A DNA stretch of 64,000 nt from NCBI RefSeq assembly GCF_016802725.1, contig NC_052673.1, forward strand, positions 10,737,037-10,801,036. Direction: 5' to 3'. The stretch comes from Solenopsis invicta (Eukaryota; Arthropoda; Insecta; Hymenoptera; Formicidae). The translations under genes were made by a program, and so were the position numbers. Below, in pieces: positions 37,501 to 51,438 of the stretch (position 1 is the stretch's first letter; each line of letters begins with the position of its first letter). Under the pieces are notes generated by a model. It saw only the letters and a list, made by a program, of their open reading frames with translations, was not told the origin of the DNA and did not search any database.

Positions 37501-40500
37501 ATGACGCACGCTACGTGTTCCCACGAAGTCATTACATGGAAGATCGTAAATAATTCTGTCACAAGTAGAATAATCAACAACTCCCTAATACATAAATTTA
37601 GCCCATCGCAAAAAATACGAAGAAGGACAAAAGCGCTCAACGCCGAAATAAAAAAACAATACAGTGGTGTGAGGGAGTACAAACGCTACGTGGATCTGAA
37701 GACTAAAGTCCTGAGAAACTGGACAGATGACACTGACACTAGTGATAGTAACAGTGATGTTGACTACGACATTATATATAGCTCGCCATCGAAACAGACC
37801 AATTATGTGCGCAAAAATTTTGAAAAGCTTCAAATTTTTGACAGCGAAGAAGACTGCAAAGAAGTGAGCATCAGACATAAAAAGAGGAGCAAACAAAAAA
37901 TTGTAAAAAATGATAATAACGTATCATTTAACTTGCGTAAACGAAGACGCTCGAGTATCTTGGATAATGAAGGAAACATTTTGGAGGATAATAATCATTG
38001 TTTTGAGACTCAATCTAATGAGCAAGCTCTTTCTTTATCTGATTCTCAAAATTGTATGCCATCTACTGTAATAAAATCTAGAAATAAATACACAAGGCGG
38101 AAACACAGAAACTCTGATGCAACGGACAATGAATTAAGTTCAAAAGATAATGCGATAGTCAATAAAACAAAACGTGTAAAGAGAAAAAAAATATGGAATG
38201 ACAAAGATCATATTGCGACAATAAAGGATACTGATACTGAGTCAAATACTGAATTTAATTCACATTTAGACCATCAGTCGTCTCCATCTCAGTCAACTAA
38301 TGTAGACAATAGTAATGAATTAAATACCCATGTTAATTCGGAAGATAGCAAACGCAATAAGTTAACAGCAGTAATTAACGAAAATTCGATAAACGCAAAG
38401 AATCATGACAATATGCTTGTGAGTCGCAAACCAGTATTGTTAAAGAATGTTAGAAGGAACTTGATACCTGCATTAGAGAAAGCTAATTCTATGAATAATG
38501 ATAAAGATGTTAAAACAGATAAAAATGTCGAAGAAAAATTGAATTATGATCAGTTATATCCAGCTATCCCAATTGATCAACATAGTACACCATTAAATAA
38601 AACACAAACTGAGAAGAAAGATTCATTACCGGATACTTTGTCATTGGATCAGCAAAAAGATTCTGGAATTGATGAAGACTTGGAAGATAAATTTGTCAAT
38701 ATCAAAAATTCTAATAACAGTCTAATGAAACAGAATATGAAAAAAAACATGGAAAAAACACCTTCCTCTCAACGACGAAAAAAGATTGACAAAGTAATTG
38801 AAACAGCAGAAAATTGTGAGGAGAATGTAAAGGACACACATTCAAAATTTAACAATGACATTTTAGAAAAACAAATTAGTAAAGAACAGGAGTCTTCTAG
38901 AGAAGAAAACATAAAAAAATCTCTCCAATTAAGTCAAATTGATATGACTATAGAGACTAATCAAAAAGATAAGGAAGACAAACACCTTGTAAAGATGACA
39001 GATTCAGATGATATTCAAAAGCAGCAGTTGCTATCTCCTAAACAAGATTATACAAAAGATGTTCATTCAGAGTCTTATGATCATATTCAAGAGAAAGAAG
39101 ATAATAGAGAAATAGATAAGCCTGCTGAAGAAGAAGAAATATCTCGCGAATTAGACAAGGTCAATAAGGATATAGAGGATTCTTCACTTTATTACAAAGG
39201 TAAGACGAGTTTTCTAAAACGAGACAGTTTATGCGATCAAAAACAATAATTTTCTCCTAAGAATTGTAAAAAAATGTGCAAATTTCAATTCTTACAATAA
39301 TATTTCAGAAGAACGAGATAGCGAAGAAGAAAAGGGGTCTTCTGGAAAAGAAATGACGACTTCCCATCAATTAAATCAGATTAGCAATGCCACAGAGATT
39401 TGTTCAACAAATTATGAAAATCAAAAGCATTCTGTGAAATCGCAAAATTTATGCGATAGTAAAAAGCAACAACTATCTCCTAAAGAAAATCATATAAAAG
39501 ATGTATGTCTGAATGAAGAAAAGGAAGAAAAGTGTTCCCTTCAATTAAATCAGGTTGATAAGAATACAAATATACATTTAATAAGTCAAGAAAATAAAAC
39601 TTGCGTGGAAGCGGAGACTACCCATAATACACAAAAACAACATCTCTTACCTAAAGTTACATGTACTGAAATTCTTAACAAAAGATATAAGATAATAGAC
39701 AAGAAAGCTATCGAAGGTGTTGAGAAAATTGATAATGTTAATAACAATATAGACGCTGCTGAATGTACTCCAAAAAAGAATACATTAACACATTGTCCGA
39801 ATGTCATCAATAATCAGCAAGAAACAGTAATGTTTGAGGAGGAAAATGATATAGCATTAACATTGGAAACAGATAATGAAGAAGATAATGTAAACTATAT
39901 GTCGCCTCAAGCTAGAAAACGACTTCAGCAGCAAGCGAAATTGAATTTAGTTGTAAATACTGATTCCAGTGAAAGCGATGACGAACATATAATCACTAAA
40001 AACTCGCGAGAACAAATTTACACTTCGGATACGAGCCATTGCAACGAAGATGAGTTGAATGATGAAATTAATGAAGCTTCTAAACAAATGGAAACTGATG
40101 TTTTAGGCAATGAAGATATTTGTGAGGACATTTGCAAAGAGGCTACGTCAGTTCCTGCAGAAGTAGTAAAACAGGATTCAACAAATATAAAAAAAGGAAT
40201 AGAAAAGAAAGCGGTGTCAACCGAAAGTTCAAGCACACAGCTTAATATCTCTAGTCAGTATAGACCACGCAATGTAAGTATGTAATGTAACTTTAAGTAA
40301 TAATAGAATTATATTTATTATCTCAAAATGTATGTTTTAATAAAATAAAATTGTATAAATTTTTTCCCTTTTCTTTCTATTAATTGAATATATCTTTAGA
40401 CATATAACGAGATAGAATATATTTTGAAATTAATTCATTTAGAACAACTAAAAAATGAAAAATGAAAAAATTAAAGCAATAAAAAAATAAATTTTGTATT

Positions 40501-41423
40501 AATGTTCATAAATATGAATGCAATTTTCAATGTACGATATTCAGAGAAATATAATTAGCCTATTATTACATTTTAGTTACAACAACTAATTGAAGATGAA
40601 GAATTACTTGTAGAAACGATGCCGGCAAGTTTTACATTGGTCGATCTTTCCGAGGACGAAGACGCTTTTATTTTAAATATTCCAAGCAAGGTATATTTTT
40701 TTATTTATTTATTTTTTTTTTTTTTATAAATCCTTTATTTTTTCAGAAATGAGACTGCACTATTTCTCTTAGAGAAATGGTATGACAAGTACTTTTGTGC
40801 AAGCTGTTAACTTTAATATTAATTATCTATTGATAAATAAATTTAAATAACTGATTCAAACAATTGAACGCGTATAATTATGCAATAGATATAAATTCAT
40901 TTTTCAAAACGGAGACGTTAACTTAAAATAAAAAAAAATAAAAACAGCTTAAAATAAAAATATTTTTTTATATAAATCAAAGTTAATTCTTAAATTATTC
41001 TAGGCAATACAATGCAACTTGCAAGGTCAAATGACAATAACAGAGAAATCAATAAAATTTAATAAAAGTAAATACAGAATCGTTTGCAGAGAAGCGGGTA
41101 CTACATCTTGCATTTTTGCTACTGGTAACAACCGGAAACCTTATAAATTAGGTATGTAAGTTCTTTTTTAAATAGAAATATTATATTTCACATATTTAAT
41201 TCTAAAATCAAAGTTAATAAACTTCCTAAATAGAAACAATAAAATAATGAATTATTTTCCAAAACATTTTTTAAACATATTTATATACTTTTCTATTTAT
41301 ATATCTTTTATTCAGACAATTTTTCTGTAATTGATTTTATTTTATTTTCCAGTAAACATTAAAAATATCGGTACTATTACTCTACGAGAAAAATTACAAG
41401 ATTCAGAAAAACCTGATGTATGA
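37501..41423 (+). CDS. Large acidic/basic repeat protein; C-terminus resembles RNA Pol I RPA34/POLR1G
   Basis: The exons are 37501-39199, 39309-40273, 40577-40690, 41004-41151 and 41353-41423. All have GT/AG borders, and the phases give 998 residues. The start is fixed by an in-frame TAA at 37492. Residues 1-880 are low-complexity, rich in K, D, E, N and S, with basic clusters (KKRSKQK, NLRKRRRSS, TKRVKRKK) that suggest nuclear location. A divergent tandem repeat (QLNQ-like then KQQLLSPK-like motifs) occurs near residues 475, 585 and 643. The last 110 residues are more ordered: PASFTLVDLSEDEDAFILNI, then a basic core with KYRIVCREAG. That pattern resembles the RPA34/CD3EAP family of Pol I subunits. 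The resemblance is weak and the name is inference. The gene is convergent with insulin-degrading enzyme. Confidence 0.7.
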
Positions 41424-42282
41424 ATTCTTATAGTATTATTTCTTCTGAATTGATTAAAATCAATAAAAAAGATTAAAGAACCGACAAATGGATAAAGTAA
41501 ATGAAAGTCTCAAAGCATAAAAAGTGAAAACGAAAAGCAAATTCAGGTAAATCAATTATTATTACAATGTATTAAATTAAAAAGAAAGATGACAAAAGGC
41601 TATAGAAAACAACGGCCATCAAATTGAAGCTAATTTTAAATATGAACAAATTTGCTCCCATTTTAAGCTAAAAATACGATAATACTTTTCTTTCAATTTC
41701 ATTATTAAACGATATATAAATATCATTATATGTAATAAAGTAATTATTCGGATCTTATACAATCAATCAAAAGTTTATTTTATATTTTTCCTTTTTTGTA
41801 AACTAAGGAAAATTAATAATTTCCTTAGTTAGATAATTAAGGAAAACTAAGGATAATTAATAATAAGAAAACGGAAGTTGCATGAATCTCTTTATCAATC
41901 TAATATAATTGCGTAAATAATATTCTTTCAGAAGTTGAATATCTTGCGATAAAGAGAACGATAAAAAAAAATATTTTTTTTTAATGTTTATGTTCAATAT
42001 TCAAATACTTTACTTATTGTTAATATTAATAGCAATAACCCAAAATAAAGTCCCAATGGAATACATTCTTATGTTTAATTTACCAAATGTATACATCTAT
42101 ATATATATGTTGAATTAGTAATATAATATTTAGTGTAATATCATTTATAATAATTAGTATGTATTAGCTGTTATTTGTAAGAAAGATGAATATGAAAGAT
42201 GTAAATATATAAAATTTATTTACTTATCACTATGGTATTATTTGGCCTATTATCTATATATTGTTTTTTTATAATTCATGAA

Positions 42283-42325
<43 letters not shown>

Positions 42326-44321
42326 TACACAGAATACCAAAATATTTTACAATAATTTTACAAATAATTCTAATTATTTGGAAACAAAAAGTGTGTAATT
42401 AAAGGGGCTTTTATTTTACTTATAATTCTTGGCGAATATATTTAAAAGGATACGATAAATTATGGTTATAATTAATCGTATCCTTTTAAATATATTCGCC
42501 AAGAATTATAAGTAAAATAAAAGCCCCTTTAATTACACACTTTTTGTTTCCAAAGTTAGTTATTCATGAATTCGAATTACGGATGCCTTCGAAATCGTAA
42601 TTTATACTTCACGAACTTATTTTACAAAATATTTTTCAGATGTATCTAAAATGTCTATTATACAAAAATATGGAAAATCGGATTTTTGAAGAAAAAAATA
42701 CAATTCAAGAGATGCATATTATATTTGCAGTGTAGGCAGTTTTACATTAAATTATTGTTCAATATATAGATTAATATAAAAAAGAATTTTGTAAATTTAA
42801 AAATAATTTTCAATGATAAATGTTGCACTCTCATATATTAGAATTTGAAAATGTAGTTATTTTTAATTAATTTTATTTCTTTTAATTTAAAAAAATGTTT
42901 AAAATAATTATTTTCGAAAATGATTTAAAATATGAAATACATTAATAGAGGAAGGAAAGAGATAGTAGAATACCATTTTGCTTTTTTAAATAACTCTGTA
43001 AATATTAACGCGACACAATTCTTATCAACCACCAGTTTGTTAGTCATAGAGTTCTACCAATCACTTTATAAGTAGAAGTTTATCAAGTATATAGAATGAA
43101 CATAATATACAATTTGTTGAAGAGGAAAAAAAGGATACAAAAAATGAGATAAGTGTTATGGAATATTAACAACTATAAAAGGCGTTTTTAATTATAAAAA
43201 AAGCAAATTAATAATTCTCATATATTTTACATATTAATAAGTTCACAAAACAAAGTTTTGTGAACGTTTTGTAAAATATATTTTTTACTTGAAAAAAATT
43301 TGTTGCTTAAAAAAATAACTTTTTTAAATAATGTCTACTAAATATTATGCAATGTCCATTATAAGATAGTAAAATCGCAAGAACGGTCTTGCGCTTGTAA
43401 TGTAAATGGCTCATAACCATCTCTCACTACATGTAACTTTATAACTTATAACTTTTATATGCCAAATTCACACACATGCATACATTAAATTCAATTACAT
43501 TATTTGAAAGCCACATTCAAGGTCTTCAAGTTAGACTAAAGTTAAAAAATTAATATCTAACATACTTCTTAAAATTACGTAGAAAGTATACACTTGTAAA
43601 AATCGCTGCTACCTGCAAAACTGAAATTCAACTTATATAAAAACGCAATGAACACTAATGACTGCTAACCACCCTACAATGTTTAAATAGACTGTAACGA
43701 AATAATTTTAACAATTATTCTTAGAATTCAATGTGAATTATATGAGAATTATACATTTTTTCGACTTATTTTAGTCCACTATAGCTGCATATGATCATTT
43801 GGTTATTTCTTATTGAAACACCCTGTATACATCGTGACTAAAAATTCTCGTTTATTTATCAATTACGCAAATTTGCAAAATTTTGATAACATAATAAAAA
43901 TTCAATTATGGTTCATAGTAATATAAGCTTTTTTCTCAATAATGAACTGTATAAGTATCTATGTCACGATGTATAAATTTAATACATGTTGGATTTCTCA
44001 AATATTAATTTACGTTAATTGATTATTTTCTATAAATAATAAATGTAAAACACGTTATTATTTTCTAATGTTACTAATTATAAATAAATGTATTCATTTA
44101 ATTCATTCTATTTCATCTTATTATTCATTTTATAATTTAAAAAAGTGTATAAGCATTTATAGTATCATGTTTCATTTAAACACACTGCATAGTGCTAAAT
44201 TTTGCAAATATTAATTATGCTAATAATTTATTAGTTTCTACAAAATAGTTTGTTAAAATTTTCCTCAAATTATGCATATGAACAAATTTATTCACATAAT
44301 TTACTATTAGTTTATTTTTTT
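41424..44321. other. Convergent intergenic region
   Basis: AT-rich DNA lies between the ends of the 37501 gene and of insulin-degrading enzyme. AATAAA at 41461-41466 could serve the first. The minus-strand AATAAA at 44316-44311 lies just past the stop of the second. It contains a GT/AT microsatellite (42283-42323), an 80 bp-arm hairpin (42377-42554) and a smaller hairpin at 43240-43264 with stem GTTCACAAAAC. No coding exon is seen. Confidence 0.5.
42377..42554. repeat. Near-perfect inverted repeat with 80 bp arms
   Basis: The left arm, 42377-42456, starts TTTGGAAACAAAAAGTGTGT. It is repeated in reverse complement at about 42475-42554 with no mismatch that I can find over about 80 bp. The loop is about 18 bp. 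No clear target duplication is visible at the ends. It may be a MITE or a template-switch product. Confidence 0.8.
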
Positions 44322-47300
44322 TTATAACTTAGATGAGCGTATACCCTTTCTGGGAAAATATGTTTCGAATGGTTTTATTAGAGGATATAGAGGTTGACTA
44401 TTTTTAAATGATATGATATCGTCGATTTTCTTAACTTCTTCACTGGTTGATAAATCGGTGATTTCCCCATTTGTGATATCGACTGAATTACTTTCCTCTG
44501 CCGTGGATATCACATGTATCGACAATTTATGTCGAGTTTTACTATGTACATTTTCCTAAAGAAATATAGATATATTATTTATTTTTTTCCAAGCATCACA
44601 CAAAATCGTTTTTTTTTTTTTCAAAATTATATATCACGCAGAAAAGTTATTGTATATTATTTATGTATTTTTTCATAATAAAATATTTTTCTTTCGATTC
44701 ATGAACGATATATATTCTATAAAGAAACATAAAGTAATTACCTTAAAAAAATTAAGTAATTGCTCCCGTGTTATCGACCTTAAGTAAGCCACTTCAATAT
44801 TTACTCGATTGAAGTTATATTGTTGATTGACAATTTCATTCCAATAGAATGTGCAACGAGCACTCAACGTTTTCGGTTTCTCCAAACGTAATGTAGCCAG
44901 GGCTTTCTTATGTTCCTCAAATTGTTCTTCTGGCATGGTAGATATGTAATCCTAAAATATAATAATGAATGTAAGTTTTAATAAAAGCAGTATAGTCTCG
45001 TATCACATAGTAAATCGAATGATATAATCATATGACAATGTTACAATATGTACAATCGTATAATAAATTTAAAACGAAAACATTTTTATTATTCAAGATA
45101 TTAATATATCATATAAGCTCTTCTACTTACCAACATGGAATCTATAAATAAATCGATCCGCTTTTCCACATATTGCGGATGTTTGTCGCTCTGTACTAGT
45201 ACTCGCAAGCCTTGCGCTCCGTTCATTCTACGTACATTGCTAGCTACTATATAACCTAATTGCTCCTTCGTTCTTAAAATATTGAAGCAGGGTTCTGCAA
45301 TAATTTGTCCTAAGAGCTCTACGAGCATATTCGATTCCGTTGATTGTAAACCTGTTGGATGGTACACCATTGTACAAGAACTTTTATGTAATTGATTTTC
45401 CGTTTCAAACACATAATGGCAACCTACAAGAATACGAACCATTACATATTGCATTTTGGATCATATAAACTTAAGTCATATAAGACTTAATCCAATTTTT
45501 GAAATCAAACTTTTTTTTTGGATAAAATGCTACACAAATTAAAGTAGTTATAAATTTTTTTTTTGCCGTAATGATCCTAGTGTCGATAAAATTTTAGAAG
45601 ACAGAAACAATAAAATTCTTCATGTTAAAACTACATCCTTAATATAAATAAATTGAATTTCTTAAAGTATATTAATTTTTTTCAATGATCATAAATGAGA
45701 CTTAATCGTGCCATACTTACCATCGTCTAGTTGAATTTCCCGATATAATACTAGTTGCTTTTGTAACAAAGGTATTAGATGAGGCACTCCACTTGTCAAT
45801 TTAAACTCAATTAGTTTAACTGTATCTTTAGCTTCCGCTTCAGTTATGTTACCATGTATTAGGCACTCCACATGCACATTGCCAAGTAACTCTGGTATAA
45901 ACCGCTGAAGTCTATCAACACTTAGATCTATATGAAAATTTTAATTATAGTATGGTTATTAATGAATGATATATATGATTGTGCTAAAAATTTTTAAGAA
46001 AAAAATATTTCTTTAAAAAAAATTATTAAGATATTTTTAATAAGGAAAAAAATATTTTTTAATATAAAAAATATGAGTTCTACATACGAGCAGTAGATTC
46101 CAACAATTCTTCCTTAAGCCAAACTTGTTCTGTTAATAAAACTAATAGATAATAGACTGCATGTTTATAAGGCTGTTCAGCAGTGAAATTTTTTAAGTTC
46201 CTGATATGCTGTAAATCATTTCTACATAAATATACTGCTTAACTTTAAAAAAATGTTTGCTTATTACATTCACTGTACATACGTTTTCTTTTAAAATTTC
46301 AAATCTTTTTGGATCAACCTTAAAATTGATCATTCGATCCATGATTTTTTCCAACAGCACGCGTTGTTTATGATCGTAACCGCCTATAACAAGCTAAAAA
46401 AATGATTAATCTTTTTTGTGAATTATGTATACTCATTTATAGAACATTTAATAAACATTATTATAAATAGAATTAAACAAATTTTTAAATCAAAAATAAA
46501 TAAAATAAAATTTTTGAATAAACAAATATTTTATGAAATAGCATTCGTTTTAAACATTATTGATATTAATAAAAAATTAATAATTTATTAATGGCAAAAA
46601 AACTATTTAAATAATATAAAATATTTTATTGTTACTGTTTTATATATGTATATTTGTTGCTATAATAATCACTACCAGAACCACATACATCAACATATAT
46701 CAAATGGAATATGATGACACCACATCCAATTTACTAAAAAGTAGAGTAACTCCGATATATACACTGCACCGATCGAAAATTTATTTTATCAAGTTATATT
46801 TAAAGAAAATAAACTGTACCAATAAAAACTTTATACTATTACTATAAAAAAATTAGAGATATGAAATATTTATTTTCTTATATTTGGAAAAAAACTTCAA
46901 AAAATCCTTGTATTTTTTATGTATATCACAAGTGGTAAGATTTATGACTATTCATGAGTGGGACAATCAAATTAGGATAGAGAATATAAACGTTAAACAC
47001 TTATATTTTCATGTACTCCATCCTTTACTATCTCTCTACATTTATGTATCATGAAATAAACCTTGTACATTTCCTACAAAGAAAGTAATTATTTTACGTA
47101 AATTGTAATACATCGCTACGCCATTCATAACATTGACAAATTGATTCGACTCAATGGTTTGGTTTAATATTAAGAGCAAAAAAACTAAAACATCACAATA
47201 CTAATATAACGTAAAGACACATAACAGAGTAGTTGCAAGCAAGTTATCTCTACTCCTATTTTTTCTGAATTTAGAATTGCGGCATAAATACCAGAAGTTA

Positions 47301-49259
47301 CCCTAATCCATAATGATTAAATTTTTTATTTTGATTTTCAGTTATGAAGAACAGACTAGAGAGAAACATACATATACTTACTGTTATTCCATACTTAGAA
47401 TTATCAAGTTCCCATTCTAAACCAGCTAAAGCAGCAGAATATGCATATTCATTAAAAGAATCACGAAAGAGCTGAACAAACATGTGAGTCAAATTGCAGC
47501 TAAGTGGATCCATATAGGCAAGCGGACTGTAAATTAAAAACAAAACAAACCTGTAGATAATGAGAAAATGCATTTTCTTTTTATTACAAAAAAAATTATA
47601 GCACTATTTGAATTCATTAGCATAAAGAAACATCTTTAACAGAAATATTTTTAAATAACAATATTTGGAAGTAAATAATACAAATTCAATTTTGGTTAAT
47701 TTCTTTAACGATAACGTTTACAAAGATAATCATTTTATTATTCTAATTTTATTCAGCACGTATATCTACTATTTTCATCATACTATCCATCTCAACGATC
47801 TAAATTATTTCTTTATTGCAATTTGTACAAATTACCAGAATATCTCAATATTTTATCACGTAAAATATTTCAATATTATATACTATTGTTAGGATAACAA
47901 TGATCTTTTACAATTATACTTGCTACATACCTGACGAAATCGAAGACCATGTTCACTTTTGGTACGAGAAATTCATCGTCTTTTTTATACCAAAGTCTTA
48001 CAAATGGTGTATCTTCCGAAATAATAGGAAATTTTTCTACCTGTAAAATTTCAGCTCTTAATATATGTAGACATGAAAATAAAAAATGAGATCAAAAGGG
48101 CAATTCCGTATGCAAAAACAAACCAAAAGTGTAAACAAAAGTCTTGCATCATATCTTTCTTATCCATACCACGATCGTATCGTTTTGTCTTATATAAATT
48201 AATTTTTAAACATCGATGTATATTTTGTATGTGGTTTACGTTTCATAAAGATTTTGCTTTGAATATCATAAAATGGTGCTTAAAGATTAATATTGCAAAA
48301 AATGATTATTTTAATTACTTTAGTGTGTGGTTTGATATCAAACATAGCGGGTATAAATTCATTCTTTTGAGGTAATTTGAGATCCCCATTAAAACCGACA
48401 TTATTCCACATGTTCATCGTTTCCTCGGATATTTTCTCTTTCTTATATTTGGTGCCGTACCAACTTTCAGTTTCATTCGCTATATTTTCGTACGCTTTTG
48501 CGGCTACATGAATCCTGACATTTTGCGGTGTCAAGTATTTCATTATATACTTGATCAAGTCTGGCCGCCACTCAGTGAAAATACGTTCCGCGCACAAAAC
48601 ATGGTTCATGGGATATTTTCGCAGCGCTTGAACCGTAGACTTCACGTAATTATGAGGCAAACACTTTTCCTTAAAACGAAAGTTTATATCCGCGATATCT
48701 CTATATTCCTGAAAATATAAAATTGTGTTATTTCATATATGTTATACAATAATAAAGTACAGAAAGTCCAGAAAATTACAAGACTACAATTTTCTGAGTA
48801 TTCTACATAAGATTATATTATATTTCATTAATTACCTCGTAGATCCATTCGATCGGGTCGTTCGAGTTAAGCATATTGATATACTGAAACATCAAATGAA
48901 CAATATCCTCAATATGCTTAATACCTTCTTCAGTTAGATCCACAACAACATTGAAAAAGCTGAAGCCTTTGGCATCACTGGGACGTTTTCCAGATGCCAG
49001 GGAGTTACACCAACCCCTGGCTTTTAAAGCAGATAATAATGAGCCTTCTCCTTCATGTCCAAGTAAATGAGAAACGTAATCCACAGGCTACATTAAAAAT
49101 GTAATAAATATATAAGCATCAAATTAAATATTATATAATGAATGCAATTAATGTAATTAAAATGTAACATTAATAATCCCAATTAGAGCTAAAATTTATA
49201 AGAATATTCTTATAATTTTTTGTAATATGTATAAAAAATTTTAAGATACTGCATATAAT

Positions 49260-49343
<84 letters not shown>

Positions 49344-51405
49344 TTAATGTGTTAAATTTAATACACGCATATATTATACTTATATTGAAAAAGAATTAAT
49401 ATAATATTCATGTAAAGTGTCAAAGCCAAAAAAAGTATATCATATTACCGAAGACTGATAATGCTGCTGCATGTCAGGTAAAGGAAACGAAATGTCTAAA
49501 TTTCGTGTATCCTTTATCGGAACAATGTACCATATATTACGAAAATGTTCATCTTTAAATGGATGTTCAGGCCATGCTGGAACTTCAACTTCTTTGTTTC
49601 GTACCTCACAAAAGAGTGGTACTACCATCGTTTCAAGTTCATTCAAACTCTCTAAACAGAAAATTTACTCGTTGATGTAACATATAATAAAAGCTTTTTA
49701 AATGTTCTTATCATAAACAGGATCTTATAAATTATCCTCGTACCTTTGCCAAGAACACACAGTGTCATAATATTCGCAGAATAATATTTTTCATGAAACT
49801 CTAATAGCCTATTTCTAACATTAATACCCTTTTGTTTCGGTATTATGTCTAACGTTTCTCTATTGCCTGTACCAAATTTCGAAAACGAATGATCTGGGCT
49901 TGCAGATGATTTATCAAGCTGATCAAATCGCCAAGTATCATTAGCTAAATTTTTCTCATGTTCCAAGTTTATGGCATTCAACTCCAGCTCAGTCAATGTC
50001 TCCGTGAAAAGAGGCGCTAAGAAAAACTGCGCAAAACGGTCTAAAGCACCTCCTAATTTCTCTGGTGTTATATCGAAGTAATAGGTGGTGTGATCTGTAT
50101 GTGTTTCTGCATTGCTTGCACCACCATTCTGTGACAGATACATGTTGTAATCATTCTGCTGAGGATATTTCTCCGTCCCTAAGAATAACATATGTTCGCA
50201 AAAGTGCGCTAATCCAGGGAGATCATCTGGATCACACATATAACCTGCAATTTATTTCATCTTGAATTAAATAAGCCTTAAGATAGATAATTTGACAATC
50301 ATTCATCAACACACATTAATAATATTGATTAGCTATATCATTATAAAATATCATTAAATTTATCCAGGAGAAAATGTTAACAATATTACAGAGCGATTCA
50401 GAAGAGAAGAATAAATTAAAACATTGAATTCATAAAATACAAAATTATTAAGTAAAAATCACAAAGACCCAAAGATTAACACATAAAAATATGTTAAATA
50501 TATTAGAAGTTATTTATCTTTTGTTATCTATATTTTTTATAATTTCTAATGTACATACAAAATGATTTTATATGAAGATTCTTATAAGAATTGTTAGAAA
50601 TAGTGAAATAATATAATTACCAGTATTAACGTCCATTGCAACAGCACTCTTGTCAGTTTTTGGATCGCTTATCAAAAGAACTTTCATTTTATTAGTAAGT
50701 AGTAAACCCCTGTACAATCGGTCGTCATTTTGTGACTTTACTATATGATCGTATCGCTTTTCCACATGTTTATCAACATTAAATTGAGACATTGAAACCA
50801 TGGCTTCAGAAATTTTATTTCTACACATGAAAAGAATACAAATAACTTTTAGGAATAAATTGACATGAATTTGTTAATCTATTATATTTATACATTAATA
50901 GTGTTCAACAATTTTATAACTAAAACAACTTTTCAAAAAAATTCTTTGTATAATAATCTTCCAAAAAGTTTTTTAGTAACAAAATTTAATAAAGTATAAA
51001 TATTGAACATTAAATATATTAACTATCTATAAATATAACATACAATATTGTATAAGTATAAACTAATGCTCTATGCATTAATTTGTATTTATTATGAGAT
51101 TCATTTACTTTTCAGTTTACTAATTTGTCAAGACAAAATATTCTCTTTATTCAAATCAAGTTTTCATTCAATCTCTTTTTATGCTAATAGCGCAAGCGCA
51201 AAATAACATGTAAATGATTTATCTTTTATTCATTTCCTCATTTCAATATGGTCATATGATAAATACAGAGTAGAAAAATGAAACATGAAAGTGAAACAAA
51301 AAACATTAGACAAAAAATGTTCATAAAAATTTTTTACAGCATTGTTTAATATTGTAAACATATATGTATATATAAATATAACATATATATATATATATAT
51401 ATAAC

Positions 51406-51438
<33 letters not shown>

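Noticed and set aside
37585..37896. 103-codon open frame on the minus strand
   Set aside because: It is the antisense shadow of exon 1 of the 37501 gene.
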